Shown here: piece by piece, positions 44,306-52,847 of the stretch
How positions within the stretch are numbered: position 1 is the first letter of the stretch
Layout: each line of letters starts with the position of its first letter
NCBI GenBank assembly: GCA_937898685.1
Contig: CALEJT010000049.1
Location: 35,171-99,170, forward strand
From: an uncultured Gammaproteobacteria bacterium
GTDB lineage: Bacteria; Pseudomonadota; Gammaproteobacteria; Pseudomonadales; Pseudohongiellaceae
Reading direction: 5' to 3'
DNA: 64,000 nt
The notes under the pieces: model-generated
Databases searched by the model: none
The model's input: the letters and a program-made list of their open reading frames with translations, nothing else
Told to the model about the DNA's origin: nothing
Made by a program: the position numbers and the translations under genes

Positions 44306-44800
44306 TTATTGGGCCGGGGGCAGGGGGAGCTGCTGGTCCGGGTTGATCTGTTGGTTCGCCTCGCGCTCGTTGAGGGCGGTGACGATCATGCCGAACTCGG
44401 TTTCACCGACCGGAGCGTCGCCGCCTTTGCGGCCGCGTTCCATGAAGCGCAGTTCGGGAATGACGGCTTCGGCTTCGGCCTGGCTGACGATACCGTCCGT
44501 GTCGACGTCTTCCACGTTGAAACCGGGGAGATAGGTGCGGGCCTCGGTGACGCTGAGCACGCCATCACCGTCGGCATCGGCGTCGCCGAAGAAGGCGTGG
44601 CCGGTGTTGCCCTGGAACAGCAGTTCCTGTTCACGTGGATCAGGTTCGTGCGGCTGGGGCAGGGAGGTCGGCGGTGCCGGCGGTTCCTCGAGGTTTTCGG
44701 GGTTGTTGCGTACGTCGTTGTCGCGGATGTCCTGCGCTTGGGCGCCCAAGGTGAGTGCCAGCAGTGCTGCGGTGGCGGCAAGGCCAAGTGGGTGCTTCAT
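44306..44800 (-). CDS. Exported EF-hand protein
   Basis: 164 residues. Signal peptide about 1-22 (LTLGAQAQ), a Pro-rich low-complexity linker, then two canonical calcium loops: DADGDGVLSVTE and DVDTDGIVSQAE, each with Asp at 1, 3 and 5, Gly at 6 and Glu at 12. It is likely a periplasmic or secreted calcium-binding protein with no known partner. Start ATG 44800 has AGGAGG 6 nt upstream. It lies about 200 nt downstream of the 2OG-oxygenase gene and ends before a strong terminator. Confidence 0.85.
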   Translation of the reverse strand: MKHPLGLAATAALLALTLGAQAQDIRDNDVRNNPENLEEPPAPPTSLPQPHEPDPREQELLFQGNTGHAFFGDADADGDGVLSVTEARTYLPGFNVEDVDTDGIVSQAEAEAVIPELRFMERGRKGGDAPVGETEFGMIVTALNEREANQQINPDQQLPLPPAQ

Positions 44801-45004
44801 GTCGTCCTCCTCGTTTCGCGTTCTCACTCAGACCAGAGCAAGCGCCGTGCCCGGAGTGGTTAGTCTTTTGAATTCAAAAGCTTGGATCGGAGGACAACGG
44901 CAAGAACAGGAGCTCGACTGGAAATTCCTGCCGGGACGGCATGTCAAATTTGCAGTGGGCGGTGGATCGGCAGAAGGGAGGTGGCCGGCGTGTAGGACTG
45001 CGAG

Positions 45005-45676
45005 TCAGGGCTGCTGGTAGGAGTGTTCACGGAACCAGAGATTGGCAGCCCATTTTTCGCCGGCAAGGACGGGCAAGGCGCGGTGCAGGCTCTGGGGATG
45101 GCGGATGTTGGTGCCGGGCTGGCAGTTGTGGAACAGGAGGAGGTTGCCGGGGAGGGGGCGGATTTGCAGGTCCAACTTGGGAAAGGCGGTGGCACCGCCA
45201 CCTTCGACGTAATTGAGATAGAGAAGCGCGGTGACGAGGCGTTGGCCGCCGCGGGCCATGCAGCGGTCGCCGCGTTCGGTGCCGGCTTCCCAGCCATCGT
45301 AGTGGGCGCGGTATTCCTGGCCGGGACCGTAGTACACCACCTGGAAGGCTTCGGCGTGGCTGAGGGGCAGGCCGACCAGGCGTGCGATGCGCTGTGCGAG
45401 GCTCTTGATCAGCGGATCGTGGTCATGGCTCACCCAGCAATTGCTGCCGCTGCGTCCCTCACTGATGTAGCCGCCCACCGCGCCCGAGACCTTGGCGGGA
45501 GCGAGCCGTTCGAAGGCCGCTTCGCGTAGCGCCGCCAGTTCTTCCTGGCTGGCGTAATCCTCGAACAGCCAGATGCTCGGGTCTTCGCACAGCGCCTCGC
45601 CATCGGGGTACCGACGTGGCAGTTCCGTCAGGTCGATGGGTTCGGTCGAAGCCTTATGTGCAGGGCGCGCCTGCAT
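45005..45676 (-). CDS. 2-oxoglutarate/Fe(II)-dependent prolyl 4-hydroxylase-like oxygenase
   Basis: 223 residues. The double-stranded beta-helix core shows the iron ligands in YRAHYDGW (HxD) and LHRALPV, plus a 2OG-binding Lys in GEKWAANLWF. The N-terminal region EDYASQEELAALREAA resembles P4Hc-type enzymes. The substrate may be a prolyl residue in a protein (ribosomal or EF-Tu hydroxylases are known relatives) but is undetermined here. It is 21 nt downstream of alr. Confidence 0.85.
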   Translation of the reverse strand: MQARPAHKASTEPIDLTELPRRYPDGEALCEDPSIWLFEDYASQEELAALREAAFERLAPAKVSGAVGGYISEGRSGSNCWVSHDHDPLIKSLAQRIARLVGLPLSHAEAFQVVYYGPGQEYRAHYDGWEAGTERGDRCMARGGQRLVTALLYLNYVEGGGATAFPKLDLQIRPLPGNLLLFHNCQPGTNIRHPQSLHRALPVLAGEKWAANLWFREHSYQQP

Positions 45677-45697
45677 CGTTCGTCTCCCTTGGGGTGC

Positions 45698-46846
45698 TCA
45701 CGCGTAACACTTCGGCACGCGCGTGGTGATGCTGGAGGTGAGGTTGTAGGACAGCACACCCGTGTGTGCCGCCACTTCATCCAGTGAGATCGTATTGCCC
45801 CACAATTCCACCGGCATGCCAAGCTCGGCTTCGGGAATGTCGGTGAGGTCGATCGCCATCATGTCCATCGACACACGTCCCAGCGTGCGCGTGCGCTTGC
45901 CCATCACCGCCACCGGCGTGCCATTGGGGGTGGTGCTGGGATAGCCATCGGCATAGCCGCAGCTGACGGTACCGACGCGGGTCGGCCTGTCGCAGATGAA
46001 CTGCGAGTTGTAGCCGATGCTGTCGCCGGCCTGATGTTCCTTGATGCTGATGAGGCGCGCCTGCAAGGTCATCACGGCTTTCAGATCGAAGGCTTCGCGT
46101 CGACGACTTGCATCGCTCCACGCGAAGGGCGAGCTGCCGTAGAGCATGATGCCCGGACGATTCCAATCGGCAGCGCAGTCGAGTGCGAGCAGGCCCGCCG
46201 AAGACGCGATGCTGCGTTCGCACCAGGGCACTTCCGCGTGCGTGTGGGCGAAGGTCGAAAGCTGTTTGGCATTCAAGGCGGCGCTGGGATCGCTGGCGCT
46301 GGCGATGTGGGTCATCAGCACCACGTTCTTCACCCAGGGTTGCGCGCGCAGGCGCTGCGCCAAGGCGATGGCTTCGGTGGGTCTAAGACCCAGACGGCCC
46401 ATGCCGCTGTCCAACTTCAACCACAAGGTGAGCGGATGTGCTGGAGCGCGTTTCGCGACCGCCTGTTCCAATAAATCGAGATCCGCATTGCGGTGCACCA
46501 ACACCTGATAGTTGTGCTGCAGCACCAGCGGCAGATCCGCCGGGCCGATGATGCCCTGCAGGATCAGTATGTCCTTGCTCGCGCCACCGAGCCGCAGACG
46601 TTCCGCTTCTTCGACGTCCGTCACCGCATACATGTCAGCGTCGGAAAGGGCCTCGGCCACGGGAATCAACCCGTGACCGTAGGCGTTCGCCTTGACGACC
46701 GCCACGACACGCTGCCCCTTGGCATGGCGTCGTGCGATGCCAAGGTTGTGTTTCAAAGCGTCGAGGTCGATTACGGCTTGAATGCGATGCGGCAGCGTGT
46801 CTTGCAAGGCTCCGCTCCCAAGGTGTGAAACAGAGTTAGTCACCAT
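45698..46846 (-). CDS. alr: Alanine racemase
   Basis: 382-residue PLP enzyme making D-alanine for peptidoglycan. The PLP lysine lies in VVKANAYGHG, the catalytic Tyr in IGYNSQF, and CGYADGYPS is present. ATG 46846 overlaps the dnaB stop by 11 bp, so translation is likely coupled. The dnaB-alr order is conserved in gammaproteobacteria. Confidence 0.95.
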   Translation of the reverse strand: MVTNSVSHLGSGALQDTLPHRIQAVIDLDALKHNLGIARRHAKGQRVVAVVKANAYGHGLIPVAEALSDADMYAVTDVEEAERLRLGGASKDILILQGIIGPADLPLVLQHNYQVLVHRNADLDLLEQAVAKRAPAHPLTLWLKLDSGMGRLGLRPTEAIALAQRLRAQPWVKNVVLMTHIASASDPSAALNAKQLSTFAHTHAEVPWCERSIASSAGLLALDCAADWNRPGIMLYGSSPFAWSDASRRREAFDLKAVMTLQARLISIKEHQAGDSIGYNSQFICDRPTRVGTVSCGYADGYPSTTPNGTPVAVMGKRTRTLGRVSMDMMAIDLTDIPEAELGMPVELWGNTISLDEVAAHTGVLSYNLTSSITTRVPKCYA

Positions 46847-48230
46847 ACCCGCCAGGCGGCGGACCTCCACTCATCGGCATGAAGTTTTCGAAGCGGGTGT
46901 GGCGGCCGATGAAGCTGAGGTTCACGGTGCCGATGGGACCGTTACGCTGCTTACCGATGATGATTTCTGCCACACCTTTGGTTTCCACGCGTTCCGGGTC
47001 GTATACCTCGTGGCGGTACACGAACATGATGACGTCGGCGTCCTGCTCGATCGCGCCCGACTCACGCAGGTCGGACATCACGGGGCGTTTGTTGGGACGC
47101 TGTTCGAGGCTACGGTTGAGCTGCGACAGTGCGATCACCGGGCAATTGAATTCACGCGCGATCAATTTCAACGAGCGCGAGATTTCCGAAATCTCACCGG
47201 TACGGTTTTCGGAAGAACCCTTGATCTGCATCAGCTGCAGGTAGTCGACCATGATCAGGCCGAGGTCGCCGCGTTCGCGCACGATGCGGCGGGCACGTGA
47301 ACGCATCTCGCTGGGGCTGAGGCCCGAGGTGTCGTCGATGTAGAGCGGACGGTTGCGCAGTTTCGCCACCGCCATGCTGAGCTTGTCCCAGTCTTCGTTT
47401 TCCAGCTTGCCGTTACGCATGCGCGTGGCGTCGATGCGGCCGATGGAAGACAGCATACGGATCACCAGGCTGTCGGCCGGCATCTCGAGGCTGAATACGA
47501 GCACCGGCTTGTCGTAGTGCATCACCGCATGCTCGACCAGGTTCATCGCGAAGGTGGTCTTACCCATCGAGGGACGACCGGCGACGATCACGAGGTCGGC
47601 CGGCTGTAGGCCCGAGGTCATCTCGTCGAGATCCTTGAAGCCGGTGGACAGGCCGGTGATGTTGCCTTGCGATTCGAACAGTTTTTCGATGCGGTCGACC
47701 GCGGACTTGAGAATCGGGGTGAGCGGTTGCGGGCCGCCGTCGCTGGGGCGCTCATCGGCGATGCGATAGACGGCCTGTTCGGCGGCGTCGAGCAATTCGG
47801 CGCTGCTGCGACCTTCGGGGTTGTAACCGCTTTCGGCGATGCTGTGACCGACCGAGATCAGGCGGCGCAAGGTGGCGCGTTCCTTGATGATCTGCGCATA
47901 GGCCACCACGTTCGCCGCACTTTGCGTGTTGGTGACGAGTTCGCCCAAGTAGTCGACGCCGCCCGCTTCCTGCAATTGGTTCGATGCAAGGAGCGCTTCG
48001 CTCAAGGTGATCACATCGATCGGCTTGCTGGCGCTGGCCTGGGCCGACATGGCCTCGAAGATCACGCGATGCTCGCGGCGGTAGAAGTCGCTGGCGAGCA
48101 GTACTTCACTCACGGCGTCCCAGCGGCTGTCGTCCAGCATGAGGGCACCGAGCACGGCCTGTTCCGCCTCGATGGAATGCGGCGGCACTTTGAGTGTGGT
48201 GATCTTTTCCTGGGGAGCGGTTTCGGACAT
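46836..48230 (-). CDS. dnaB: Replicative DNA helicase
   Basis: 464 residues. N-terminal helical collar domain (PPHSIEAEQAVLGALMLDD), linker, RecA-like motor with Walker A GRPSMGKTTFAMN, and motifs through VDYLQLM and ALSQLNRSLEQR. ATG 48230 (MSETAPQEK) was chosen because the conserved domain begins about 18 residues later. Upstream frame extension runs through a hairpin-rich leader. A lambda P-like putative loader is encoded 8 kb away. Confidence 0.96.
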   Translation of the reverse strand: MSETAPQEKITTLKVPPHSIEAEQAVLGALMLDDSRWDAVSEVLLASDFYRREHRVIFEAMSAQASASKPIDVITLSEALLASNQLQEAGGVDYLGELVTNTQSAANVVAYAQIIKERATLRRLISVGHSIAESGYNPEGRSSAELLDAAEQAVYRIADERPSDGGPQPLTPILKSAVDRIEKLFESQGNITGLSTGFKDLDEMTSGLQPADLVIVAGRPSMGKTTFAMNLVEHAVMHYDKPVLVFSLEMPADSLVIRMLSSIGRIDATRMRNGKLENEDWDKLSMAVAKLRNRPLYIDDTSGLSPSEMRSRARRIVRERGDLGLIMVDYLQLMQIKGSSENRTGEISEISRSLKLIAREFNCPVIALSQLNRSLEQRPNKRPVMSDLRESGAIEQDADVIMFVYRHEVYDPERVETKGVAEIIIGKQRNGPIGTVNLSFIGRHTRFENFMPMSGGPPPGGYGD

Positions 48231-48389
48231 CGCGGTGGATTGGTTGCGCCGGCTTTCTGCCGGTGGGACCGGCAATACTACAGGGCCGGGGCCTTCAAGA
48301 AAAATGGCGATTCGCCACAGCAGCACGAAGGGGCATCCCGTGCGCGCTGCTGTGGCGCTTATCCATTGATTTGCAAGGCTCGATGTCTT
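48231..48389 (-). promoter_or_regulatory. Hairpin-rich leader upstream of dnaB
   Basis: On the minus strand: a long hairpin with 12-bp perfect arms CGCCACAGCAGC / GCTGCTGTGGCG (48313-48357). An overlapping small hairpin GGCGAATCGCC (48306-48316) is followed by ATTTTTC. A 7-bp hairpin TGCCGGT / ACCGGCA (48258-48274) lies just before the start. The first two cannot form together completely, as in attenuators, or they terminate the upstream gene. Confidence 0.45.
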
Positions 48390-49394
48390 TCAAGGCAGCA
48401 GGGGTGGCGACGTGATCGGGAGCGCGGTGTCACCGTAGGCGCAATAAATGGGCTTGCCGGGGTCAGGTCCGTTCAATGTTGAGTTGCGGCAGGGAGCGGG
48501 AGGACCGCTGACCAGAGAGGCACGCAGCTCGAAGGTGTCATCCCCGTGCCCCAGGACGCTCAGCGAGTAAAGCGCATCCAGCGTCGTGCACACGTCCTCA
48601 CCAAAGCCACAGTCGATGCTGGGCACCACCACTTCGCGTAGCCAGGTTCCGGAAGCGCTGCGGGTGCCGATCGCGCTGCCATCCTCTGTCCATCTGTCCC
48701 CCAACTGGGCCGCGAAATGTTCGTAGAGCGTGCCGGCGTCGTGGCCAGGTGCGACCACGGTTCTGCGCCAATTGCGCTCGAAACGCAGGCTGTCACTGAG
48801 AACGAGGGTCAACCCGCCGATGTCCCAATCCTCCGTAAGGGCGCCTGCAGGCACTGATAGCCTGGGGAAGATCGAGTTCATGAGCATCAGGAGCGCTTCG
48901 CGCGTGTAGCTCTGTCGCATCAGCTCGGCACAGTCGGGAGTGTTGTCGCCGTAGCCATGCCTGTTGAGCGAAAGAGCCAACTTGGCGCCGCCATGCTCCC
49001 GTTCGCCCAATCGCAGTGAGAGAGTCCCGTACGTGTCGTGGCAGAGCTTGGCAGTTCGGTGGGAAGCATCTCCCTGATTCTCAACCAACTGCCAGCCATC
49101 TCCCAGCAAGAGTGGCGCGAGCGCCGAGGTGAGTTCCGCAACGCTGGCAGGGCTGTACAGCAGAACATCCGTGCGGGAGATGCGATCGATGCTGCCCACC
49201 AGTTGCAGCCCAACGTCGGGTTTCAGCTCTGCAAGTGGGAAATCATCCGGCAGGCTGCTGTAGTACGAGCCGCCCGAGCCGAATTCGTCGATCAGTGCCT
49301 GCGGCACCAATCCATTCGGAAATGCCGTGGCAGCCTGGGCGAGGTTCGATTGGGAGAGAGCCAGCAGGCCGGCGAACAGCAGCATTTTCTTCAT
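48390..49394 (-). CDS. Secreted protein of unknown function, paralogue A
   Basis: 334 residues with a signal peptide (about 1-21, ending NLAQA). After it come TAFPNGLVPQALIDEF, an LPDDFPLAELKPDVGLQLVGS segment, an AKLCHDTYGTLSLRL segment and GHGDDTFELRASL. The same landmarks occur in the gene at 49882-50856, so the two are tandem paralogues. Several cysteines near the C terminus suggest disulfides. Start ATG 49394 has GGAAGGAAAG upstream. No family recognised. The C terminus SPPLLP lacks the GxxxGF ending of its relatives. Confidence 0.7.
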   Translation of the reverse strand: MKKMLLFAGLLALSQSNLAQAATAFPNGLVPQALIDEFGSGGSYYSSLPDDFPLAELKPDVGLQLVGSIDRISRTDVLLYSPASVAELTSALAPLLLGDGWQLVENQGDASHRTAKLCHDTYGTLSLRLGEREHGGAKLALSLNRHGYGDNTPDCAELMRQSYTREALLMLMNSIFPRLSVPAGALTEDWDIGGLTLVLSDSLRFERNWRRTVVAPGHDAGTLYEHFAAQLGDRWTEDGSAIGTRSASGTWLREVVVPSIDCGFGEDVCTTLDALYSLSVLGHGDDTFELRASLVSGPPAPCRNSTLNGPDPGKPIYCAYGDTALPITSPPLLP

Positions 49395-49425
49395 GACTTT
49401 CCTTCCTATCGGTATGGCGAGCAGC

Positions 49426-49448
49426 GAGGTGAGGCGCGTCCTCACCTC
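49426..49448. terminator. Hairpin between the truncated paralogue and paralogue A
   Basis: GAGGTGAGG / CCTCACCTC, perfect 9-bp arms and a 5-nt loop. It lies in the 5' leader of paralogue A, without a T-run. Confidence 0.4.
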
Positions 49449-49519
49449 TGCGGCCTACGCCGAGCCCGATTGGATCACGGCGCGACGGTTTCCAGGAAGA
49501 TGCATGGCGACTGCTGACC

Positions 49520-49852
49520 TTAGAAACCGAAAGGGAGGCCGTGGATTCCGAGCCGGGGTGGAACCACGGGCACGCCGTCGATGCGGTAACCAATGATGCC
49601 CGGAATGGAGGAGCACTCGTTCGCGAGCGGTGTGAGGGAGCGAGCGGGACGGGTCGGGTTGCCGTGCTCCTGCATCACCAGCGATATCTGGTAGTGGTCG
49701 TCGCCATGATCGATCAAGGTGAGCGTGGCGACGAGCGACAGCTCCTCCGGTGTCGCACTGCCCTGCGGGATGGTCCTGAACCACACACTGCTCGCGGCAT
49801 GCCGCGTCTTGTTCTTCTTGTGGGACAAGGCGGGGATGCACGGTGCCTTCAC
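49520..49852 (-). pseudogene. Truncated copy of the secreted paralogue family (C-terminal part)
   Basis: About 110 codons. From SSVWFRT onwards it aligns with the last third of paralogue B: SSVW(I/F)RT, DHGDDHYQISLVMQ against SHGDDHYEVDMKMQ, and a final LGIHGLPFGF against LGIRGISPGF. The N-terminal 210 or so residues, including the signal peptide, are missing. The apparent GTG start lies inside the hairpin that follows paralogue B. A deletion remnant is the best reading. Confidence 0.7.
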
Positions 49853-49874
49853 GCCGAACGAGAAGGCACCGTGC
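49838..49874 (-). terminator. 13-bp hairpin directly after paralogue B
   Basis: GCACGGTGCCTTC / GAAGGCACCGTGC perfect arms, 11-nt loop, 7 nt after the stop codon on the minus strand. No T-run. A diverged copy occurs at 51128-51157. Confidence 0.55.
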
Positions 49875-49881
49875 GAACGAC

Positions 49882-50856
49882 TCAGAAACCGGGGGAAATA
49901 CCGCGGATGCCGAGTTCAGGAACGATGATGGGCTGATTGGCCGGCGGGTTGACCATGAGAGGTGCAGGAGCACCGGTCTGCATTTTCATGTCGACTTCGT
50001 AGTGGTCGTCACCGTGGGAAATCACGGCGACGAACAGAACGAGCTCGGCGTCTTCCAAGTCCTCCAGCGGCGGTTCATCGAATTCGACGGTACGGATCCA
50101 CACGCTGCTGGCAGTGCTGGTACCAGTGCTGCCGGTGTCTTCTTGCCAACCCGCGGCTTCGAGTTGTGTTGCGATTTCGCCGTGCAGTGTGAGCAGGCTG
50201 GTGTTCTCGATTTCGAATATCCCCTCGCGGTTGAGTTCGATGTGATACGGCGGGCCGCCTACACCATTCAGTCCGCGCGCGACGATTTGTCCGCCTGGCA
50301 ATTCCACGACCGGAAACACTGCGTTCATCTGCTCGAAGAGCTTGATGATCGAGCCCCTGTTTCCAATCTCGCTTTCGCATTCACGTTGGCCCGATGCCGC
50401 CGGCACGTGGAATAGGGTGGCGAAAAGTCGTGAACCATCCTCCGCGTCGCGCGCATTCAATGTCAGATTGCCGATTTCGTCGTGACAAAGTTCGGCAGTG
50501 CGATTGGTGTGATCACCGCTGGTCTGCACCACTTTCCAACCTGCATCCAACAAGGCGGGTGCCAGGGCGTTGGCGACTTCGGCCGCGCTGTGTTCGCTGC
50601 GCAGCAATACCCGGCTGGATTGCGGATAGGGTTGCGCGGTGCCGATGAGTTGCAGGTTGATGCCAAGCTCGAGAGTGGCGAGAGGATAGTTGTCGGGAAG
50701 GGTGGTGTAGAACTTCGCGTTGGGATTGCCGATCAATTCCGCCACCAACTCGGCAGGAACGAGTCCATCCGGAAATTCGGTGGCCGCCTGCACGGCTGTG
50801 CCGAGGGTGAGTAGCGCGAAACAGCCTGCGGTCAGGAGAGCGTTCTGTCTTTTCAT
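49882..50856 (-). CDS. Secreted protein of unknown function, paralogue B
   Basis: 324 residues with a signal peptide (about 1-24, ending AVQA). It shares with paralogue A: TEFPDGLVPAELVAEL, TLPDNYPLATLELGINLQLIG, a VANALAPALLDAGW segment, AELCHDEIGNLTL and SHGDDHYEVDMKM. It ends in LGIRGISPGF. RBS AAGGGG. The repeated core suggests two alpha/beta domains of about 130 residues. No enzymatic motif seen. Its neighbours are its own relatives and a membrane-anchored regulator that may control it. Confidence 0.7.
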   Translation of the reverse strand: MKRQNALLTAGCFALLTLGTAVQAATEFPDGLVPAELVAELIGNPNAKFYTTLPDNYPLATLELGINLQLIGTAQPYPQSSRVLLRSEHSAAEVANALAPALLDAGWKVVQTSGDHTNRTAELCHDEIGNLTLNARDAEDGSRLFATLFHVPAASGQRECESEIGNRGSIIKLFEQMNAVFPVVELPGGQIVARGLNGVGGPPYHIELNREGIFEIENTSLLTLHGEIATQLEAAGWQEDTGSTGTSTASSVWIRTVEFDEPPLEDLEDAELVLFVAVISHGDDHYEVDMKMQTGAPAPLMVNPPANQPIIVPELGIRGISPGF

Positions 50857-51119
50857 TTGTACTGCCCCTTCTTGTGAGTTTTTTTCGTGGGTCGCCGAAC
50901 TATACGGAAGAGCTCATGCTAGTCCAATGCTGGCATCGAGTTGGCACGCGCTTACAGCTTGGGACGAACAGTTGGTCATCATGCGTGCCTTCGGTCTAAC
51001 GCAGCAGCATTGGTTGTGTCTACAGGCCTACGAGGTTGATGCTGCGACGCTGAGAGCGACGAAGCAGCGACGCCGACAGCTAATGCTCGAATATTGGGCT
51101 CCGAGCGCTGATGAAGGTG

Positions 51120-51215
51120 GAGAAATGCAGTGCCTTCACGCCAACGAGTAGGCACTGTACGGCTGACTCGGAAACCAGAAGCAATGGCGCAGCGTAGGAC
51201 GATGCTCAAACCTCT
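51120..51215 (-). pseudogene. 3'-end remnant of a fourth paralogue with hairpin
   Basis: On the minus strand, GGTTTCCGAGTC and the following hairpin CAGTGCCT / AGGCACTG (51128-51157) align with the end of paralogue B: GGTTTCTGAGTC and its hairpin, including the loop bases TCGTT.GGCGTG. The stop codon position has changed from TGA to CGA. Only the last few codons and the 3' flank are recognisable. Confidence 0.55.
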
Positions 51216-51393
51216 ACGCTCATCGACAATCGATTTCAGGGGAGCGCGCCTTTGCTCATCGTGCGCAAAGACGCATGCGGCCAGCGAGTGAAAATTAACG
51301 CGCTCGAAGCGGGCCGACTTGGCCCAGCGTGCACTGTAGGGAGCTCGTGGTACAGACCGCGCTAATTAACTGTTTGCGAACGGTTTGTGGTGG

Positions 51394-51444
51394 CGTTAAG
51401 AAAAGTTAAACACCACGTGCCGTCACGATTCGACGTTAAGAAAA
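51394..51444 (+). promoter_or_regulatory. Direct repeats upstream of the regulator gene
   Basis: CGTTAAGAAAA occurs twice, exactly 40 bp apart, about four helical turns, so both sites face the same side of the DNA. They precede the likely start at 51453 but lie inside the frame if translation begins at GTG 51387. Confidence 0.45.
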
Positions 51445-51452
51445 ACGCTTGG

Positions 51453-52778
51453 ATGAGCTCGGAAGTGCTGCAACAATTCAGCACCTTCAAGTTTGTGAAG
51501 AGATCCATGATCGAGCCCGACGAACTAAGGGCGCTGTGTCAGCGCATCATTCAGAGCGGAGAACTTGGCCGCTCGAAGACCTATGCGGCGATTCTGGAAT
51601 ATCTGGCCGAGCAAGCCATTGCCGGCAACACACCGAAGGAAGTGGCGATCGCCATGGACGTGCTCGGTCGCGACAGCGACTTCGACGTCGGCAAGGACTC
51701 CATCGTCCGCGTCCACATCTATCACCTGCGCAACAAGCTGAACGCCTACTACGCGCGCTTCGGCCGCGACGAGGTGTGGCGCATCGACATCCCCAAGGGC
51801 CAGTACATGCTGGTCACCACGCGCAACGAGGAAGCGCGCGAGCGTAACGAAGAAGACGGCGCCGAAGCGCTTTCCATGGAGCGTCCCCGCGATCGCAAGA
51901 CCTGGTTGGCTATCGGCCTCGCCTGTGTGGCAATCGTGTTGCTGGTGGCGAATCTGCTACAGGAGCGCCCGGATGCAGAGGTCCTCGCGAACCCTCTGGC
52001 GACCAGCCGTCTGTGGCGGCCGCTGCTCGACGATCAACTGCCGATCCTGATTCTGGTGGGCGACTACTACATCATGGGCCAGGTCGATGAGGACGGCGAC
52101 GTGGTGCGCATGGTGCGCGAGTTCGACATCAACTCCCGTACCGATCTTCTGACCGCGCAACGCGAGGGGAAGGGACACGACTACATGAATCTGGACCTCA
52201 GTTACGTGCCCACGAGCGTGGCGCCTGCGTTAATGCAGGTGTTCAAGGCCCTGGGCGCCGACACCGTTTCCCGTCGAGTGCAGATCAAGATGATGAGTGA
52301 GTTCAACACCACAGACCTCGTCGGACGTCACGTCATCTATCTCGGGTACCTCAGTGGTCTGCAGAGTCTGACGGATCTGACCTTTGCGGCATCCGGCCTC
52401 GCTTTTGGTCTCACCTACGACGAACTCTACGACCTCGACAACGAAAAGCTCTACACGAGTTCTTCCGGTCTTTCCGTCGGCGACAACAACTATCGTGACT
52501 ATGGCATGCTCTCGACCTTCCCGGCGCCCGCTGGCAATCAGCTGGTGATCATTGCGGGCACGCGCGATGAAGGCTTGATCGCGTTGGCAGAGGAAGTGGC
52601 TTCACCTGCGGGACTGCAGGCGCTGGAAGATGGCCTGGAGGATCAGACCGGCAACGCCTACGAGGCGCTCTATGAAGTGCTCGGCTTCGACAACACCAAC
52701 TTCGATGCGAAGCTCGTGTATCGCCAGATGCTCGACACGCAGGTGCTGTGGGAAAGCCGCCTGATGGGGCCGCAGTAA
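51453..52778 (+). CDS. Membrane-anchored winged-helix (ToxR/CadC-like architecture) regulator
   Basis: 441 residues. Residues about 35-122 form a winged-helix-like domain (SKTYAAILEYLAEQ, DSIVRVHIYHLRNKLNAYY, WRIDIPKGQYML) of the kind found in front of TolB/TPR or adenylate cyclase-type proteins. A single membrane helix lies at about 151-168. The periplasmic half (about 170-441) has no family I know. The topology suggests a one-component sensor that binds DNA in the cytoplasm. The start is uncertain: GTG 51387, ATG 51453 or ATG 51507. It is divergent from paralogue B. Confidence 0.65.
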   Translation: MSSEVLQQFSTFKFVKRSMIEPDELRALCQRIIQSGELGRSKTYAAILEYLAEQAIAGNTPKEVAIAMDVLGRDSDFDVGKDSIVRVHIYHLRNKLNAYYARFGRDEVWRIDIPKGQYMLVTTRNEEARERNEEDGAEALSMERPRDRKTWLAIGLACVAIVLLVANLLQERPDAEVLANPLATSRLWRPLLDDQLPILILVGDYYIMGQVDEDGDVVRMVREFDINSRTDLLTAQREGKGHDYMNLDLSYVPTSVAPALMQVFKALGADTVSRRVQIKMMSEFNTTDLVGRHVIYLGYLSGLQSLTDLTFAASGLAFGLTYDELYDLDNEKLYTSSSGLSVGDNNYRDYGMLSTFPAPAGNQLVIIAGTRDEGLIALAEEVASPAGLQALEDGLEDQTGNAYEALYEVLGFDNTNFDAKLVYRQMLDTQVLWESRLMGPQ

Positions 52779-52805
52779 ACGGCAGGGGGTCGAAAACTGC
52801 AGAAA

Positions 52806-52835
52806 CGAAAAAGGGAGCCTCGGCTCCCTTTTTCG
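52806..52835. terminator. Strong bidirectional terminator between the regulator gene and rplI
   Basis: CGAAAAAGGGAGCC / GGCTCCCTTTTTCG, perfect 14-bp arms with A5 and T5 runs. It serves both convergent genes. Confidence 0.88.
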
Positions 52836-52847
52836 CATGGTTCCAAC

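Larger units (their letters stand above)
50857..51452. other. Intergenic region between paralogue B and the winged-helix regulator
   Basis: About 600 bp. Contains the paralogue B promoter side, the 3' remnant at 51120-51215 and two direct repeats CGTTAAGAAAA at 51394-51404 and 51434-51444. A plus-strand frame ending at 51151 has some protein-like composition but no similarity I recognise. Confidence 0.45.

Noticed and set aside
50720..51151. Plus-strand frame with some protein-like content (several Trp, Leu-rich) overlapping the start of paralogue B
   Set aside because: No recognised similarity or ribosome site, and it overlaps a supported gene and a paralogue remnant.
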